64,000 bases of DNA from Hyphomonas beringensis (lineage in GTDB: Bacteria; Pseudomonadota; Alphaproteobacteria; Caulobacterales; Hyphomonadaceae), in contig NZ_AWFF01000054.1 in the NCBI RefSeq assembly GCF_000682755.1, positions 99,744 through 163,743 on the forward strand, given 5' to 3'. This document shows, one piece after another, positions 7,636-15,365 of the stretch; positions within the stretch are counted from its first letter, which is position 1; each line of letters opens with the position of its first letter. The position numbers and the translations under genes are program-made. The notes under the pieces were generated by a model. It did not search any database, was not told the DNA's origin, and saw only the letters and a program-made list of their open reading frames with translations.

Positions 7636-9267
7636 ATGGCCAGTAAACTAGAAATCGGTACGGCGGACTATGTGATCGTCGGGGCGGGATCTGCTGGCTG
7701 CGTTCTGGCAAATCGCCTCTCTGAGTCCGGCGCGCATGATGTGGCCCTGCTTGAATATGGCGGCACGGATATCGGGCCCTTTATTCAAATGCCGGCTGCC
7801 CTGTCATATCCCATGAACATGAAGCGCTACGATTGGGGGTATCGTAGTGAACCCGAACCGCATCTGGGCGGTCGCCAACTCGCTGCGCCTCGGGGGAAGG
7901 TTCTGGGCGGATCCTCCTCGATCAATGGCCTTGTTTATATTCGGGGCAATGCGAAAGACTTTGACGCGTGGGACGCCAAGGGGGCTGCGGGATGGAGTGG
8001 GCGACACGTGGCACCGTACTTCCGGCGACTGGAAAATGTCGAGGGCGGCGATCCTGATATCCGTGGCACTGACGGCCCGATGCATGTGACAATTCCAGAG
8101 CAATCGCACCCATTGGATCAGGCATTCATGGCAGCGGCGCAGGAAGCCGGATTCCAGAAAACACAGGATTGTAATGGTCTCCATCAGGATGGATTTGGCC
8201 CCATGGACCAGACCATCTGGAAGGGGCGTAGGTGGTCTGCGGCGAACGCTTATCTCAAGCCCGCTTTGCATAGACAGAACCTCACACTTTATCGTGGGCT
8301 TGCGTGTAGAATACTCTGGGAAGGCAAAAAGGCCGTAGGGGTTGAGCTTGTTCGCAAAGGCAAGAAGCATATTCTTCGGGCACGTAAGGAAGTCATCCTA
8401 AGTGCCTCTGTTTTCAATTCTGCCAAACTGCTGATGTTGTCAGGCGTAGGGCCTGCTGACGAGTTGACCCCTCATGGAATTGATATCGTGAGTGATCGGT
8501 CGGGAGTTGGAAAGAATCTGCAGGATCATCTGGAGATCTATCTTCAAATGCGTTGCAATCAGCCCATAACACTCCGCCGATACATGAATCCTGTCAGTAA
8601 GGGGATTGCGGGTTTGCAGTGGCTATTGAGCAAAACAGGTATTGGCGCCTCCAATCATTTTGAAACGGCGGGATTTGTACGGCTTGATCACTCTGCTGAC
8701 TATCCAGATGCCCAGTATCATTTTCTGCCGGCGGCCATTCGCTATGATGGCAGTCAGCCGGTTAGCGCCCACGGCTTCCAGGCGCATATTGGGCCAGGAC
8801 GCACGACGGCGCGGGGGCAAGTGCGACTGGCATCTTCAGACCCGTCAGCTTCGCCATCGATTCAATTCAATTACATGTCCAGCGATGCAGACTGGAAAGC
8901 TTTCCGTGCCTGTGTGAGGCTAACGCGAGAGATATTCTCTCAGCCCTCCCTCAAGGCCTATAGTGTCGGGGAAATTGCGCCAGGGTCTGATTGTCTCACA
9001 GATGATGACATCGATGCCTTCGTCAGACGAGAGGTCGAAAGCGCGTACCACCCTTGTGGCACGTGCCGGATGGGCGCTGAGGACGATCCGGGGGGCGTCG
9101 TTGATCCTGAATGCCGGGTTATCGGTGTTGAGGGGTTGCGCGTTGTGGATTCTTCCGTGTTTCCAAATATTACCAACGGGAACATTAATGCGCCTACCCT
9201 GATGTTGGCAGAGAAGGCCTCTGACCATATTCTGGGAAATGACATACTTCCCGCGGATGCAGCCTGA
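7636..9267 (+). CDS. GMC-family FAD-dependent alcohol dehydrogenase (choline dehydrogenase-like)
   Basis: 543 residues. The FAD-binding motif DYVIVGAGSAGCVLANRLSE is at the N-terminus; the GGSSSINGLVYIRGN signature lies near residues 90-105; the catalytic His472 (YHPCGTCRMG) and Asn518 (NGNINAPT) form the His/Asn pair of the choline oxidase/dehydrogenase branch. It oxidises a primary alcohol to an aldehyde, passing electrons to a quinone or another acceptor. Being sandwiched between a PhyH hydroxylase and a permease, with a BetB-like aldehyde dehydrogenase 3 kb away, suggests an alcohol-aldehyde-acid pathway. Choline is possible but not shown; polyether or aryl-alkyl alcohols are alternatives. 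Confidence 0.92.
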   Translation: MASKLEIGTADYVIVGAGSAGCVLANRLSESGAHDVALLEYGGTDIGPFIQMPAALSYPMNMKRYDWGYRSEPEPHLGGRQLAAPRGKVLGGSSSINGLVYIRGNAKDFDAWDAKGAAGWSGRHVAPYFRRLENVEGGDPDIRGTDGPMHVTIPEQSHPLDQAFMAAAQEAGFQKTQDCNGLHQDGFGPMDQTIWKGRRWSAANAYLKPALHRQNLTLYRGLACRILWEGKKAVGVELVRKGKKHILRARKEVILSASVFNSAKLLMLSGVGPADELTPHGIDIVSDRSGVGKNLQDHLEIYLQMRCNQPITLRRYMNPVSKGIAGLQWLLSKTGIGASNHFETAGFVRLDHSADYPDAQYHFLPAAIRYDGSQPVSAHGFQAHIGPGRTTARGQVRLASSDPSASPSIQFNYMSSDADWKAFRACVRLTREIFSQPSLKAYSVGEIAPGSDCLTDDDIDAFVRREVESAYHPCGTCRMGAEDDPGGVVDPECRVIGVEGLRVVDSSVFPNITNGNINAPTLMLAEKASDHILGNDILPADAA

Positions 9268-10454
9268 TGACAAAATCGGCATCTACGAGCACAGCGTTCG
9301 AAGCCGGGCCTGGAAGGTGGGAGGTGATTGCCGCCATTCTAATGGGCGGACTGGCCGTTTCACAAGTTGTCGCGATGCCATTGCTCGCAACACTGGTCGC
9401 CAGTGCGTATGGAATGGGCGAGTCTGCGTCAGGCTTCATAGGCCTCGCTAACTTGCTGGGCACCGCGGCCGGGTCGCTAGCCGTAACAATATGTCTGCAG
9501 CGCCTGCCACTCCGGGGAAGCGCTGTCTCGGCGGCCTTCCTAGCGTGTGTCGCTCAGTTCGCTGTCGCCCTAATGCCAGGTTTCCAGAGCGCCCTGCTCA
9601 TGGAAGCACTTGCAGGATTTGGGGCGGGGGTTTTGTTGGCCTTGTCAGCAGCGATTGTCGGCAGCTCAAATGATGCAGATCGCGGCTTCGCATTCATCCT
9701 GACTTTGCAGGCGATCGTGGCAGTGGCGCTTTTATTGGCCATTCCGGGGCTGTCGGCTGAGGGCAGTCTATTGCCGGTGATGGCATTTATGGCCTGTGTT
9801 CAGATACTCTTGATCCCCATTGGACTGGCATTGCGTGGCAAGCCTAAAGCCGCGGAAATGGGCGGGCAGGGAGTCAAAGATGCCAAGTCTCTGCGGCCGG
9901 CCGTGTTACTAAAGGCGGCAGCGTATTTTACATTCTCCGCCGCCGTGGGTGTTCTGTGGGTGTTTGCCGGTGCGTTGGGATTATCGGCGGGACTACCTGA
10001 TACCGTGATTGGCAAAGCGCTTGCGGTAGGCAATGTGGCTGCCATCGCTGGCTCGTTATTGGCGGCAGTGATCACATCTCGTTTTGGCCGTATCGGCCCT
10101 GTCATAGTCACTGGACTGTTCATTATCTTGAGTGTGTTTTTGCTTACACCCGGGATGAGCGTGGGCACATTCTTTATCGCAAGCTGTCTGTATCTGTTTG
10201 CATGGGGCGGCGGCTTACCCCTGATGATGGCCGCTGTAGCAGATGTCGACACCAGTGATCGTGTGACATCCTTGCTGCCTGTATTGGCATTTGCCGGTAT
10301 GGGAGTTGGGCCTGCTCTCGTCAGCTTGGGGTCTGAGACGGGTAGCCTGTTTCACCAGGTCTCGCTTACAGCGACCATTCTCGTCGTGATCTCAATTATT
10401 TTGTTTGGTAGAGCCCATTCCATGTGGACGGACAGACCCGAGAACCAGACTTGA
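9267..10454 (+). CDS. Major facilitator superfamily transporter
   Basis: 395 residues with about 12 hydrophobic helices. The start overlaps the stop of the GMC gene by one base (TGATG), so translation is coupled. Glycine-rich helices (LLGTAAGSLAVT, ALAGFGAGVLLALSAA, FAWGGGLPLMMAAVAD) are typical of MFS permeases. A poorly conserved short loop between helices 2 and 3 prevents subfamily assignment. As the last gene of the PhyH-GMC-MFS operon it probably moves the pathway substrate or product across the inner membrane, complementing TBDR 1 or TBDR 2 in the outer membrane. Confidence 0.85.
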   Translation: MTKSASTSTAFEAGPGRWEVIAAILMGGLAVSQVVAMPLLATLVASAYGMGESASGFIGLANLLGTAAGSLAVTICLQRLPLRGSAVSAAFLACVAQFAVALMPGFQSALLMEALAGFGAGVLLALSAAIVGSSNDADRGFAFILTLQAIVAVALLLAIPGLSAEGSLLPVMAFMACVQILLIPIGLALRGKPKAAEMGGQGVKDAKSLRPAVLLKAAAYFTFSAAVGVLWVFAGALGLSAGLPDTVIGKALAVGNVAAIAGSLLAAVITSRFGRIGPVIVTGLFIILSVFLLTPGMSVGTFFIASCLYLFAWGGGLPLMMAAVADVDTSDRVTSLLPVLAFAGMGVGPALVSLGSETGSLFHQVSLTATILVVISIILFGRAHSMWTDRPENQT

Positions 10455-10526
10455 GATACGCTCTCTTCAGAGCGCCCTGACTGTCAGCATGATATGCGGG
10501 CGACCTTCTGTGAGGTTTCAGGAAGG

Positions 10527-10572
10527 TGGGGCGGGGTAGGCTTTGACGGGGGGCAAATCCCTCCCCGCCCCA
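10527..10572. terminator. GC-rich stem between convergent genes
   Basis: Perfect 10-bp arms TGGGGCGGGG (10527-10536) and CCCCGCCCCA (10563-10572) lie between the MFS gene and the convergent TBDR 2 gene. No clear T-run follows on either strand and the loop is 26 bases, so termination in both directions is likely but not certain. Confidence 0.5.
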
Positions 10573-10585
10573 TCCGCAAGGAGCC

Positions 10586-12931
10586 CTAAAACTCCCAGCT
10601 TAGCTTTGCTCTGACCCAGCGCGGCTTGCCGTAGTACTCTTCGATCATGCCAATCCAGTCGGACAGGTCGAAGGTCTGGACCAGATATTCCTCATTCGTC
10701 ACGTTTTCGACGGACAGGCTGAATTTCCAGTCGGCATCTGCTGGTAGCCATGTCGCCGAAACATTGCCTACAATATAGCCGTTTTCAGTAGTCGCAGGCG
10801 TCACATCGAGTCCAAAATAATGCTCAGACTGATATTGGGCGTCTGCCTGCAGGGCGAGGTTTCCCCACGAGCTAACGGGGAATTCGTAGCGGACCAGGCC
10901 ATTCACATTCCATTCCGGTGAGTTGACAGATGTCAGTGTCATTCCCTCAAAACCAACGACGTCGGTGACCTTGATGTCTGCGTAGCCGATTCCAAGTTGC
11001 GTGCTCAGACCGTCAATTGGCGCAGCCTGGATTTCGATCTCTGCACCTTTGTTTGTGGCCTGAGCATTGATCGTTGCGCTTCCAAGACTGCCCGGAAAGC
11101 TCGTATAGGCCTGATAGTTTCCGTAATCATAGTAGTACACAGAGCTATTGATCCGGAAATATCCAGGGATGGCATCCCATTTCACGCCTACTTCGTACGC
11201 ATCCAGTTCTTCCGGTTCGTAGGTCAGGTTTTCGGGAGACGTAAGAAGCGCGGATGTCGGGTCGTAAGGGGGTTGGCTAAAGCCACCTGATTTGACGCCA
11301 CGATTGTAGCTTAGATAATACAACACGTCGTCATTCGGCTGGTAGTTCGCCTGGGCTCGCCATGCCCACATGTCGAACTCTCTCTCCGCAGGGTCGAAAG
11401 TGGAATACGTGTAGATAACGCTCGTGCGCGGATCCAGCCCACTGGTGGCATTTTCGTCGAAGTGCACATCCTGGCGCGTGGAAACGAAATCGCGCTTCTC
11501 GTTGATATAGCGCAGCCCCCCAATGAAGCTGAAATCCTTCCACTTGTATTCGCCCTGGGCGAAAATTGATGCAGATTTGGTTGACGACTCCGATGGTGTC
11601 CGATCACCATTCGCCAGAGTTGGGTCGGTCATGACATCTTCTTCAAAGATGCCATTGTCTGGGTCGGTGTACATGAGTGGCGCAATGCCGCCAGTGGAGT
11701 CCGAGCTACTTAGGTCCATATAATAAAGGCCTGTCACGAAATCGATTGGACCGATTTCAGTGGCTGCACGGAGTTCCTGAGAGAACTGCTCTGCATCATT
11801 CGTCTGAAAATACTCATATGCGCGAACCGGGGTTGCGTCTGTATCTTCAATATAGTCACGGAAGTTCTTCTGATAATCCGTGATGGAGGTCAGGGTCCAG
11901 TTGCCTACATCCCAGTTGATTGTAGCCGTATAGCCTTCGGTATCAGAAATGTTGTGACCACGTGTGTTATAGTCACCCGCCCAAACATCATCATCCGTAT
12001 CTTCATAGTTTCCCAGAAATGGATTCAGCTCGCCAGGCGTGTATAGTCCGCCTCCGTTTACAGCTGACTTATATTCAAAGAAGCCTGTCCGGATTTCCTG
12101 CCCGCCAACGCGTGCATTCAGCAGGATACTAATATCGTCTGTTGGCTCCATCAGGAGCTGAAAGCGCAAACCGTAATCGTCATTATTATTGAGTTTTTCT
12201 TCCGGATGCTCTCGGTTGGTAATATATCCAGTAGACGTGTGCTGCGCGCCTGAGACACGTGCAGAGATCCAGTCATTGATCGGGATATTGACTGCGGCTT
12301 CCAGCATCATGTCATTATACTGACCATAGGAAACGCTGCCATATCCTCCGAAGTCCTTACCAGGTTTTACGGTGGTGAACGAGACGAGACCACCTGTCGC
12401 ATTGCGGCCGAAGAGGGTTCCTTGCGGACCGCGCAGGACTTCTGCCCGGTCGATGTCAAACAACAGAAAGCCTGTGGCAGACATTTGGCTGATGTAAACG
12501 TCGTCGATATAGACGGCGACCGGGCTCTCAACGTTTGTGCTGAGATCATTGTTGGCGACACCTCGGATGGCGAAGGAATAGCTGCCTTCCCCGTTCGGCT
12601 GAACTGAAACAACACCTGGAGAGAAGGCCGCCACATCTTGGGCATTGGTGTAGCCGAGCGCTTCCAGTTGGTCGCCGCTCAGCGCGGTAATTGCGATACC
12701 GACATCCTGGGAATCCTGTTCCCGTTTTTGCGCGGTCACAGTGACTTTTTCGAACATGAGGTTCTCATCGTCCGGGGCATCATCCGCATGGGCGGCTGGT
12801 GCCACCATTAGAGACAATGCCAGAACAAGTCCGGAAACCCCTAGCAAGTTTTTCTTTGCCCTCGGAACGGAGTTTTTCTTCAGTCCACACAATAATTGAT
12901 CGCGCATTTCTTTTATCCCAATTTTGAACAC
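10586..12931 (-). CDS. TonB-dependent outer-membrane receptor (TBDR 2)
   Basis: 781 residues from GTG 12931 (AAAGG 6 bases upstream) or 773 from ATG 12907. A long basic N-terminus precedes a hydrophobic signal (LALSLMVAPAAHA), then the plug (VTVTAQKREQDSQDVGIAITAL) and the RAEVLRGPQGTLFGRNATGG signature near residue 165; the barrel ends with the canonical terminal Phe (KLSWEF). It has no STN domain. It lies 150 bp downstream of the aromatic amine dehydrogenase genes on the same strand, so it may be read through from them and import an aromatic amine or a related compound (inference). Confidence 0.92.
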   Translation of the reverse strand: MFKIGIKEMRDQLLCGLKKNSVPRAKKNLLGVSGLVLALSLMVAPAAHADDAPDDENLMFEKVTVTAQKREQDSQDVGIAITALSGDQLEALGYTNAQDVAAFSPGVVSVQPNGEGSYSFAIRGVANNDLSTNVESPVAVYIDDVYISQMSATGFLLFDIDRAEVLRGPQGTLFGRNATGGLVSFTTVKPGKDFGGYGSVSYGQYNDMMLEAAVNIPINDWISARVSGAQHTSTGYITNREHPEEKLNNNDDYGLRFQLLMEPTDDISILLNARVGGQEIRTGFFEYKSAVNGGGLYTPGELNPFLGNYEDTDDDVWAGDYNTRGHNISDTEGYTATINWDVGNWTLTSITDYQKNFRDYIEDTDATPVRAYEYFQTNDAEQFSQELRAATEIGPIDFVTGLYYMDLSSSDSTGGIAPLMYTDPDNGIFEEDVMTDPTLANGDRTPSESSTKSASIFAQGEYKWKDFSFIGGLRYINEKRDFVSTRQDVHFDENATSGLDPRTSVIYTYSTFDPAEREFDMWAWRAQANYQPNDDVLYYLSYNRGVKSGGFSQPPYDPTSALLTSPENLTYEPEELDAYEVGVKWDAIPGYFRINSSVYYYDYGNYQAYTSFPGSLGSATINAQATNKGAEIEIQAAPIDGLSTQLGIGYADIKVTDVVGFEGMTLTSVNSPEWNVNGLVRYEFPVSSWGNLALQADAQYQSEHYFGLDVTPATTENGYIVGNVSATWLPADADWKFSLSVENVTNEEYLVQTFDLSDWIGMIEEYYGKPRWVRAKLSWEF

Positions 12932-12945
12932 AACTTCCCTTTGCC

Positions 12946-12962
12946 CCTCCGCGTCGCGGAGG
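12946..12962. repeat. Near-perfect GC-rich palindrome before TBDR 2
   Basis: CCTCCGCG (12946-12953), one T, CGCGGAGG (12955-12962). It lies between the stop of the cytochrome c gene and the TBDR 2 start, and could be an operator or a weak mRNA hairpin modulating read-through from the amine dehydrogenase operon. Confidence 0.45.
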
Positions 12963-13081
12963 CGCTTGCTTACATTTTGGCTCCCTTTTTTGTTTTGACG
13001 TGCAGCTGGCCCTGGCGGCGCGCCATTTATTTTCCAGCCTTTTGTGACTGGAGAATTGTGTTTGCGAGATGTGTCGTCAGG

Positions 13082-13591
13082 TCATGGCCATGGATAATCA
13101 GCGACCGGATCTCCAGATTCGATCAGTTGGTTCACGACATCTCGTCTGTATTCTACAATATTAGTGACCGGAATTTCTCGTAGGGCCGCGAGTTCCTCAA
13201 CTGTGAACCGCGGTGTGTCAGATGCATCTTCGCCGGCCCACTCATCGATTACGTAATTCAAGACGTCGGCGAGTTGTTCGTTTGAAAGCCTAGACCCCAT
13301 GATACCTGGTACGTGAGAGATATAGACACGGCCGTCTTGGTTCCTTGCCAATGGAGCGATGAAACCCGGAAAAGGAGGAATGCCTGCCTCTGGTGCGCCT
13401 GTGCCATCAACCCTGTGGCATCCCGAACACTTCAACATGTATAGGGATTTCGCAGATGTCATCTCACGGATGACCTTGTCGTGACCGTCAATGCCCGTGA
13501 CCGCCTGTTCTTCAGCGGATGTAAACATGGGCAATACCACGCCCAGCAGTGTGACAAGGCATATACCAGAGGCAAGCGTTCGCGGCTTCAT
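13082..13591 (-). CDS. Periplasmic monohaem cytochrome c of the amine dehydrogenase cluster
   Basis: 169 residues from ATG 13591, which overlaps the aauA stop (TAATG). A signal peptide (residues 1-27) is followed by one haem site CSGCH (55-59) and a Met-containing C-terminal stretch (HVPGIMGSRLSNEQLADVLNYV) that can supply the axial ligand. It is far too small and has too few haems to be MauG. In the described Alcaligenes faecalis aau cluster a small monohaem cytochrome gene (orf-2) also follows aauA directly, so this is probably its counterpart and may take electrons from the enzyme (inference). Confidence 0.85.
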   Translation of the reverse strand: MKPRTLASGICLVTLLGVVLPMFTSAEEQAVTGIDGHDKVIREMTSAKSLYMLKCSGCHRVDGTGAPEAGIPPFPGFIAPLARNQDGRVYISHVPGIMGSRLSNEQLADVLNYVIDEWAGEDASDTPRFTVEELAALREIPVTNIVEYRRDVVNQLIESGDPVADYPWP

Positions 13592-14124
13592 TATTCGGCC
13601 ACCCCAACTACAAGTGCTACGGTGCAGTGATAACCTTTGTTGGCATTGGACATGCACCAGTTGATGTCGTTGTGGAGACCCATTGAGTAGGCGGGGCGCT
13701 CTCCCTCACTTCGCAGGCAGAATTGAGCGCCCGAAAAAGCCGTCTTCCCGCAGCAATCATAGTAGGAGACCAGATAGTCCCTGTCGTCGGCCGGGTTGTG
13801 GCAGGTGCCCACCCATGAGACGAGGGATGCTTCGGCGCCGACAGGACAGCTTGATTTGCTGCCGCCTGCTGTGGTGCACAGGAAGCCATCCAGTGCGCAA
13901 TATCGCCAGTAATCGCAGCTCTTGTCGTCATAGGTGCCATCGCCTGATGGCGTTGCCCCCCAGGCACGGTCAAATGGCAAAGCTGTGAATGCTGCACCAC
14001 CCACCATTATACTGCCCATTCTGGCCAGGGCGCTGCGCCGTCCATATTGCCGGGCACTTTGACGCGCTGAGGTTTCAACAAGGCCGCTCAGGGCACTCTG
14101 GATACGTTCAAAGATTTTCAACAC
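13591..14124 (-). CDS. aauA: Aromatic amine dehydrogenase light (TTQ) subunit
   Basis: 177 residues from GTG 14124, chosen for AGGAG 8 bases upstream. A long leader with a twin-arginine motif (YGRRSALARMG) precedes the mature part, as in MADH/AADH light chains. Family marks: SCDYWRYC, GTCHNPADDRDYL, the YYDCCGK segment with the catalytic Asp, and NDINWCMSN. The two tryptophans that form tryptophan tryptophylquinone are both kept (SWVGTC and INWC). Ten cysteines remain in the mature part against twelve in characterised light chains; the two missing ones appear to be a bonded pair. The family oxidises primary amines to aldehyde plus ammonia in the periplasm. The aau rather than mau assignment rests on gene order. 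Confidence 0.93.
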   Translation of the reverse strand: MLKIFERIQSALSGLVETSARQSARQYGRRSALARMGSIMVGGAAFTALPFDRAWGATPSGDGTYDDKSCDYWRYCALDGFLCTTAGGSKSSCPVGAEASLVSWVGTCHNPADDRDYLVSYYDCCGKTAFSGAQFCLRSEGERPAYSMGLHNDINWCMSNANKGYHCTVALVVGVAE

Positions 14125-14196
14125 TCTTGTCTCTCCTGAATTTAAAGGTCTTCGTTTCAAAGCGGTCTTCGTTCATCTGCTATTCCGTCTGGGGCA

Positions 14197-14793
14197 TTAT
14201 CCTGCCTCCCGGATGGATTTCAGTTGCTGGAAAGAGGCTACGCCGGCGTCCAGAGCATTGAACAGGCTGTCCAGTTGCTCCCGGTTGTTGATCAGGCCTT
14301 TGGCCTTCACAGTTCCGGATTGATCGACCAGAACCGCAAAGGGTAGACGCTGCACTCTGTACGCCATGCCAAGGTCTGTTGAGAGGACGTAAGGAAAATT
14401 TGAAAGCTTCTGGCGATTGATGAATTCCAGATGCTTGTCCTGGCTACCATCACTGGCTAGCACCACATCCAGCCACTCTTTTTCAGAGGATTGGATTCCT
14501 GAAAGAGCGGGCAGAAGTTGTTTGCAGACCGGACACGTGGGCGACAGGAAGAAGACGAGCATTGCCCTTGCGCCAGAGGCCCCGACACGAACGTTGCCGC
14601 CTGTCAGACTTTGTAGCGGGAAGACAGGGCTTGCCTCGCCTACTTGCGGGCCAGCTTGGTCCATCAGGGCGCCTACGGGGGCTACACGTTCATACAGTAC
14701 CCCGATCTGACGGAGCATCACCCACATCATTACGGCCATTGCCACGACGACCAGCCAGAGTGCGATTACAGTAAAGCTAAGGATGCTGATCAT
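14197..14793 (-). CDS. aauD: Amine dehydrogenase accessory protein, thioredoxin-like (MauD/AauD type)
   Basis: 198 residues from ATG 14793, which overlaps the aauE stop (ATGA); an ATG 15 bases earlier is also in frame. One N-terminal membrane helix anchors a periplasmic thioredoxin fold with the redox motif SPTCPVCKQLLP. MauD-type proteins are needed for formation or isomerisation of the many disulfides of the light subunit. The gene sits immediately upstream of aauA as in known clusters. Its CPVC active site is intact. Confidence 0.9.
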   Translation of the reverse strand: MISILSFTVIALWLVVVAMAVMMWVMLRQIGVLYERVAPVGALMDQAGPQVGEASPVFPLQSLTGGNVRVGASGARAMLVFFLSPTCPVCKQLLPALSGIQSSEKEWLDVVLASDGSQDKHLEFINRQKLSNFPYVLSTDLGMAYRVQRLPFAVLVDQSGTVKAKGLINNREQLDSLFNALDAGVASFQQLKSIREAG

Positions 14794-15365
14794 TGTGCTG
14801 TACTCCATGTTGTTGCTGGACCGGGAAGGTCCTCATTCATCCGCCGATCATTGGCGAGCATGGTCTCTGCCGTCATCCAGAGGAGCAAGACGAGCGTGCC
14901 AATACCAAGCGATGTCACATCAAGCGCAAGACTGGAGTCTATTGGGTCCGTCCAACCCATGGCAGTTGGTGCGATCAGTCCGACAAGGACAGCGTTTCGG
15001 ACAACAAGTTTCCAGCTGATCGGCTCCGGTGCCCCGCCGCAGCCGCAATCTACCATGCGGTGATCGCGCACGAGATTTATTGCCATGGCTATGGCGTAGC
15101 CTGTTAGCAAACTAGCCGCGAGCGCCGCCCCGACAGGTCGGACTGATGGTATGATCAACATCACGGCTGCCGCCAATTCAAGAATGGGTGCGGCAAAGAC
15201 AATAAAGCTCAGCGCGGTCTCCGGGATAAGTCCGTAATCGGCCAATATGCCCTCAAAGCGATACCTGTCTCCCAACTTGTGAAGTGCGGCGCGCAAGAAT
15301 AGCAAAGCCAGGAAAACGGCAGCAGTCATTTGTAAAAGAGTAAGCATGCTTTGGTCCATGCTCAT
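14790..15365 (-). CDS. aauE: Amine dehydrogenase accessory membrane protein (MauE/AauE, DoxX-like)
   Basis: 191 residues, four to five membrane helices, with the family-typical LRAALHKLGDRYRFEGILADYGLIP start and the CGCGG cysteine motif in a loop (DCGCGGAPEPISW). MauE-type proteins act with MauD in export and oxidative folding of the light subunit, probably by handing over redox equivalents. Its ATG overlaps the aauB stop (ATGA) and its stop overlaps the aauD start, so the three are coupled. Confidence 0.9.
   Translation of the reverse strand: MSMDQSMLTLLQMTAAVFLALLFLRAALHKLGDRYRFEGILADYGLIPETALSFIVFAAPILELAAAVMLIIPSVRPVGAALAASLLTGYAIAMAINLVRDHRMVDCGCGGAPEPISWKLVVRNAVLVGLIAPTAMGWTDPIDSSLALDVTSLGIGTLVLLLWMTAETMLANDRRMNEDLPGPATTWSTAQ

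Noticed and set aside
2869..9267. A straightforward choline-to-glycine-betaine (betIBA) locus
   Set aside because: BetB-, BetA- and BetI-like proteins are present but there are two regulators, a PhyH oxygenase, an MFS permease and a TonB receptor, no choline transporter, and the order is not that of bet operons. The substrate is left open.
13082..13591. Annotation of the small cytochrome as MauG
   Set aside because: It has only one CxxCH site and 169 residues; MauG is a dihaem protein of about twice that size.
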